A DNA stretch of 16,204 nucleotides from CAZEHJ01 sp964512485 (GTDB lineage: Bacteria > Bacteroidota > Rhodothermia > Rhodothermales > UBA10348): assembly GCA_964512485.1 (NCBI GenBank), contig CAZEHJ010000078.1:1-16204 (forward strand). Direction: 5' to 3'. Position numbers and translations under genes: made by a program. Below, in pieces: positions 14,122 to 16,204 of this stretch (the first letter of the stretch is position 1; the number at the start of each line of letters is the position of its first letter). The notes beneath the pieces were generated by a model. It was given only the letters and a program-made list of their open reading frames with translations, was not told where the DNA came from and searched no databases.

Positions 14122-15417
14122 ATGACCAAAAACAAAACATTTATTGTAGCCAAGAACGAATTCCTGAAGCGCGTCAAGACGCGCTGGTTCGTCTTCACCA
14201 CGCTCCTCGGACCAATTGTCTTGATCGGGTTTTTTGCGGTGATCGGATTCGTATCGGCATCCTCCATCGAAAACAACGAATCGACGGTGCTCGTGCTCGA
14301 CGAAACCGGAAGACTGTTCAGTCAATTTGATGGCGTCGATGAAGACATCACATTTTTGCATGCCGAAGGACCCGAGGACCGTTTGCGACAGCGGGTCCTG
14401 GACGGCGAAGCCGATGGCTACCTCGTCTTGCCTGAAAATATTGTAACCGGTGATGTTGAGGCCCGCTACTACACGATGGGTGGCGGCATCGGCGAATTTG
14501 CCTCCGATTTGCGCTTCTATCTGCGTAGCGCCGTGCGCACGGCAAGGCTGGAGGACCAGGACGTGGCGAGCGAAGTCTACGACATCATCAACGCGCGGGT
14601 CGGCCTGGAGTCGATCCGTCTTTCGCAAGAAGGAGAAGACCAGGGAAGCTCGGCAGCCTACGCGGTTGTGGGCGGCATCATGGGCTTTTTGATCTACCTC
14701 ACGATGCTGATCTACGGATCTGTCGTCATGCAGGGCGTGATTCAGGAGAAGATGAACCGCGTTGTCGAAGTCATTATTTCATCTGTCCGGCCGTTCCAAC
14801 TCCTGATGGGCAAGGTGCTCGGTATTGGTGCGATGGGGCTCGTTCAAATGAGTTTCTGGGCTGTCCTCATGGCTGGCGGCACCATGCTGGCCGGCACGGT
14901 CGTCGGCTTGACGATGGATACGGCCAGTCTTGAATTGCCGGCCGAGGCAACGCAGGCTGAAATCCTGGACGCTGCCGGAGTCAACCTGCCCGATTTTGGA
15001 GTCGAAGTGTTCGTCTTCTTCGTCGTCTACTTCCTGCTCGGCTACCTGCTCTATGCCACGCTCTTTGCCGGCATCGGTAGCGCGGTTGAGCAGCAACAGG
15101 ACGCCCAGAGTCTGATGCTACCGGTCATGATGCCGATCATCATGTCGATCGTGTTTTTGACGGCCGTGATAGAGGCGCCCAATTCGGGTCTTTCGATCGC
15201 GCTTTCACTGATCCCGTTCACGGCCCCCATTCCCATGGTCGTGCGCATCGCCATGGTGGACGTACCGTTGTGGCAGATCTCGGCATCGCTCGCCTTGCTC
15301 ATCGGCACGTTTTTCGGAGCCGTCTGGGTGAGCTCGCGCATCTACCGCATCGGTATCCTGTCCTATGGCAAAAAGCCGTCGCTCAAGGAAATCATCAAGT
15401 GGATGAAATACGCGTAG
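14122..15417 (+). CDS. ABC-2 type permease, NatB-like
   Basis: A 431-residue membrane subunit of the ABC-2 family (PF12698). The N-terminal basic segment KNEFLKRVKTRW precedes membrane helix 1 (about 24-46). A periplasmic domain of about 130 residues follows (50-178), then six further predicted helices at about 178-200, 232-262, 294-320, 331-350, 357-374 and 385-407. The cytoplasmic loop QEKMNRVVEVIISSVRPFQLLMGKVLG (209-235) is the typical family motif touching the ATPase. It partners the ATPase encoded just upstream. Length and topology agree with NatB/YhaP-type permeases. The start is supported by AGGAGG 10 bases upstream. Confidence 0.93.
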   Translation: MTKNKTFIVAKNEFLKRVKTRWFVFTTLLGPIVLIGFFAVIGFVSASSIENNESTVLVLDETGRLFSQFDGVDEDITFLHAEGPEDRLRQRVLDGEADGYLVLPENIVTGDVEARYYTMGGGIGEFASDLRFYLRSAVRTARLEDQDVASEVYDIINARVGLESIRLSQEGEDQGSSAAYAVVGGIMGFLIYLTMLIYGSVVMQGVIQEKMNRVVEVIISSVRPFQLLMGKVLGIGAMGLVQMSFWAVLMAGGTMLAGTVVGLTMDTASLELPAEATQAEILDAAGVNLPDFGVEVFVFFVVYFLLGYLLYATLFAGIGSAVEQQQDAQSLMLPVMMPIIMSIVFLTAVIEAPNSGLSIALSLIPFTAPIPMVVRIAMVDVPLWQISASLALLIGTFFGAVWVSSRIYRIGILSYGKKPSLKEIIKWMKYA

Positions 15418-15500
15418 GTGTGGACTGATCGGCGCACCGCGCTGAATCGCCATCCTCTTCTGCGGCGACGGGCGCACCCCGGAGGCCCACGACTACTGGC

Positions 15501-16204
15501 TCACCGCCCCGCGTCTGAGAGATTCGATATCAAAAAACCGGAAAGGCTGCTGGAAGCCGGGCCCATGGCCCGGCTTCCTCTATACAGGGCGATGTTGGCA
15601 TTCGGGATGGGCGGCATCCCGGAGGATTCACCCAGCACAACCATGTAGTCGGTCAGCGACGATTCTGAAATCATGCCGATACCAAGGCCTGCACGAACCG
15701 CGGACTGAGTTGCCTGCAGACTGTGGCTCGCAAACACCACTTCCCAGTTTCTGCCGGCCGCATCAAGCTCCTGCAGGGCGTCGTGCAATCCATCACACGG
15801 CGAATCGAGAGGGTCGACAATGAGCGGTAATACGTCGTGTTCGTCCATGTCAAAATCTTTGTTGACTGCCCAGTGATATTGCTCCGTCCACAGGGGTGTA
15901 CTCGCGAGATCTGAATAGGCGTCATTTGCGATGGCCAGACAGAGTTCGTTGCGCGCGATCTTCTTTACCAGTTCCCAACTCGTTGAAACCTCGAGCGTCA
16001 AGTTGATGCCCGTGGCGAGCTTTCCGAATCGGGTCAGCAATCTGAAGAGCGGTCCGTGAATCACTTCTTCGAGCACGCCAATTCGCACCATTCCTTTTGC
16101 ATTCACAACAGAAAGTTTTCCCAGCGCCTCCGAATTCAGGTTCAGAATGCGTCGTGCGTAGCCGTGGAGCATTTGCCCTGCTTCAGTAAGCACATTGTCA
16201 CGTC
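15501..16204 (-). CDS. LysR-family transcription regulator (N-terminus cut by right edge)
   Basis: The visible 234 residues start RDNVLTEAGQMLHGYARRIL, the conserved end of the LysR winged-helix domain and linker helix. The first 60 or so residues lie outside the window. The frame is open to the edge, so the internal GTG at 16193 is not the start. The substrate-binding domain follows, with MVRIGVLEEVIHGPLFRLLTRF and the late SAVRAGLGIGMISES typical of the family. The inducer is unknown. It faces the ABC transporter genes tail to tail (83 bases between stops). The last 25 codons contain a perfect hairpin. It could regulate a divergent gene beyond the right edge, the usual LysR arrangement. Confidence 0.9.
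   Translation of the reverse strand, partial: RDNVLTEAGQMLHGYARRILNLNSEALGKLSVVNAKGMVRIGVLEEVIHGPLFRLLTRFGKLATGINLTLEVSTSWELVKKIARNELCLAIANDAYSDLASTPLWTEQYHWAVNKDFDMDEHDVLPLIVDPLDSPCDGLHDALQELDAAGRNWEVVFASHSLQATQSAVRAGLGIGMISESSLTDYMVVLGESSGMPPIPNANIALYRGSRAMGPASSSLSGFLISNLSDAGR
15552..15578. terminator. Perfect hairpin (12-bp stem, 3-base loop), possible terminator
   Basis: GGAAGCCGGGCC is followed by CAT and its exact complement GGCCCGGCTTCC. It lies inside the 3' end of the LysR frame, 134 bases after the permease stop, and could stop plus-strand transcripts from the ABC operon. On the plus strand no T run follows it. On the minus strand T6 (15532-15537) lies 14 bases past the stem, still before the LysR stop. 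The structure is certain; its role is not. Confidence 0.45.

Overview
The window looks like a chromosomal segment of a marine-type Bacteroidota relative, most likely Rhodothermia or Balneolia. This is inferred from three things: a DUF4290-type protein (a Bacteroidota family), the miaB / sigma-54 activator / lptE gene order, and a TAnnTTTG-type promoter box (TATATTTG) in front of yebC. Base composition is moderately GC-rich in the core genes and visibly more AT-rich in the first 3.2 kb.

Left region (1-3176): an integron. A full-length integron integrase (IntI, + strand, 2208-3176) reads away from an array of gene cassettes on the minus strand. Two complete cassettes and the first bases of a third are visible. 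They are separated by two closely related attC sites of about 110 bp (26-135 and 859-967), which resemble Vibrio-type repeats. The attI-proximal cassette encodes a predicted alpha/beta-hydrolase (Fes/IroE-like esterase) lipoprotein. The second encodes a small single-pass membrane protein resembling DUF6090. The core-site halves match perfectly within each cassette (GTATAAC/GTTATAC and GCATAAC/GTTATGC), which fixes the cassette boundaries to the base. A further 82-codon ORF crosses attI and ends in a stop that overlaps the ribosome binding site of the first cassette gene.

Central minus-strand operon (9760 down to 3215): miaB, a receiver-less sigma-54 activator, lptE, a TPR protein, anmK and thiL. 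It mixes tRNA modification, transcription control, lipopolysaccharide export, murein recycling and thiamine cofactor synthesis. The gaps are 5, 51, 110, 28 and 109 bases. The array and IntI lie just beyond the end of this operon, with intI and thiL converging 38 bases apart.

Divergent plus-strand pair (10010-11345): yebC and ruvC, converging on a DUF4290 gene with a long, highly charged tail (11368-12030, minus).

Right region (12350-15417, +): a compact run of a 60-residue protein, a CIA30/CBM11-like lipoprotein, and the ATPase and permease of a NatA/NatB-like ABC exporter. It is followed by a convergent LysR-type regulator cut by the right edge. Its 3' end contains a perfect 12-bp-stem hairpin.

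I saw no tRNA, rRNA, CRISPR array or insertion sequence. The most unusual part is the integron, including its attI-spanning reading frame. The remainder is mostly conserved core genes with some local repeats.
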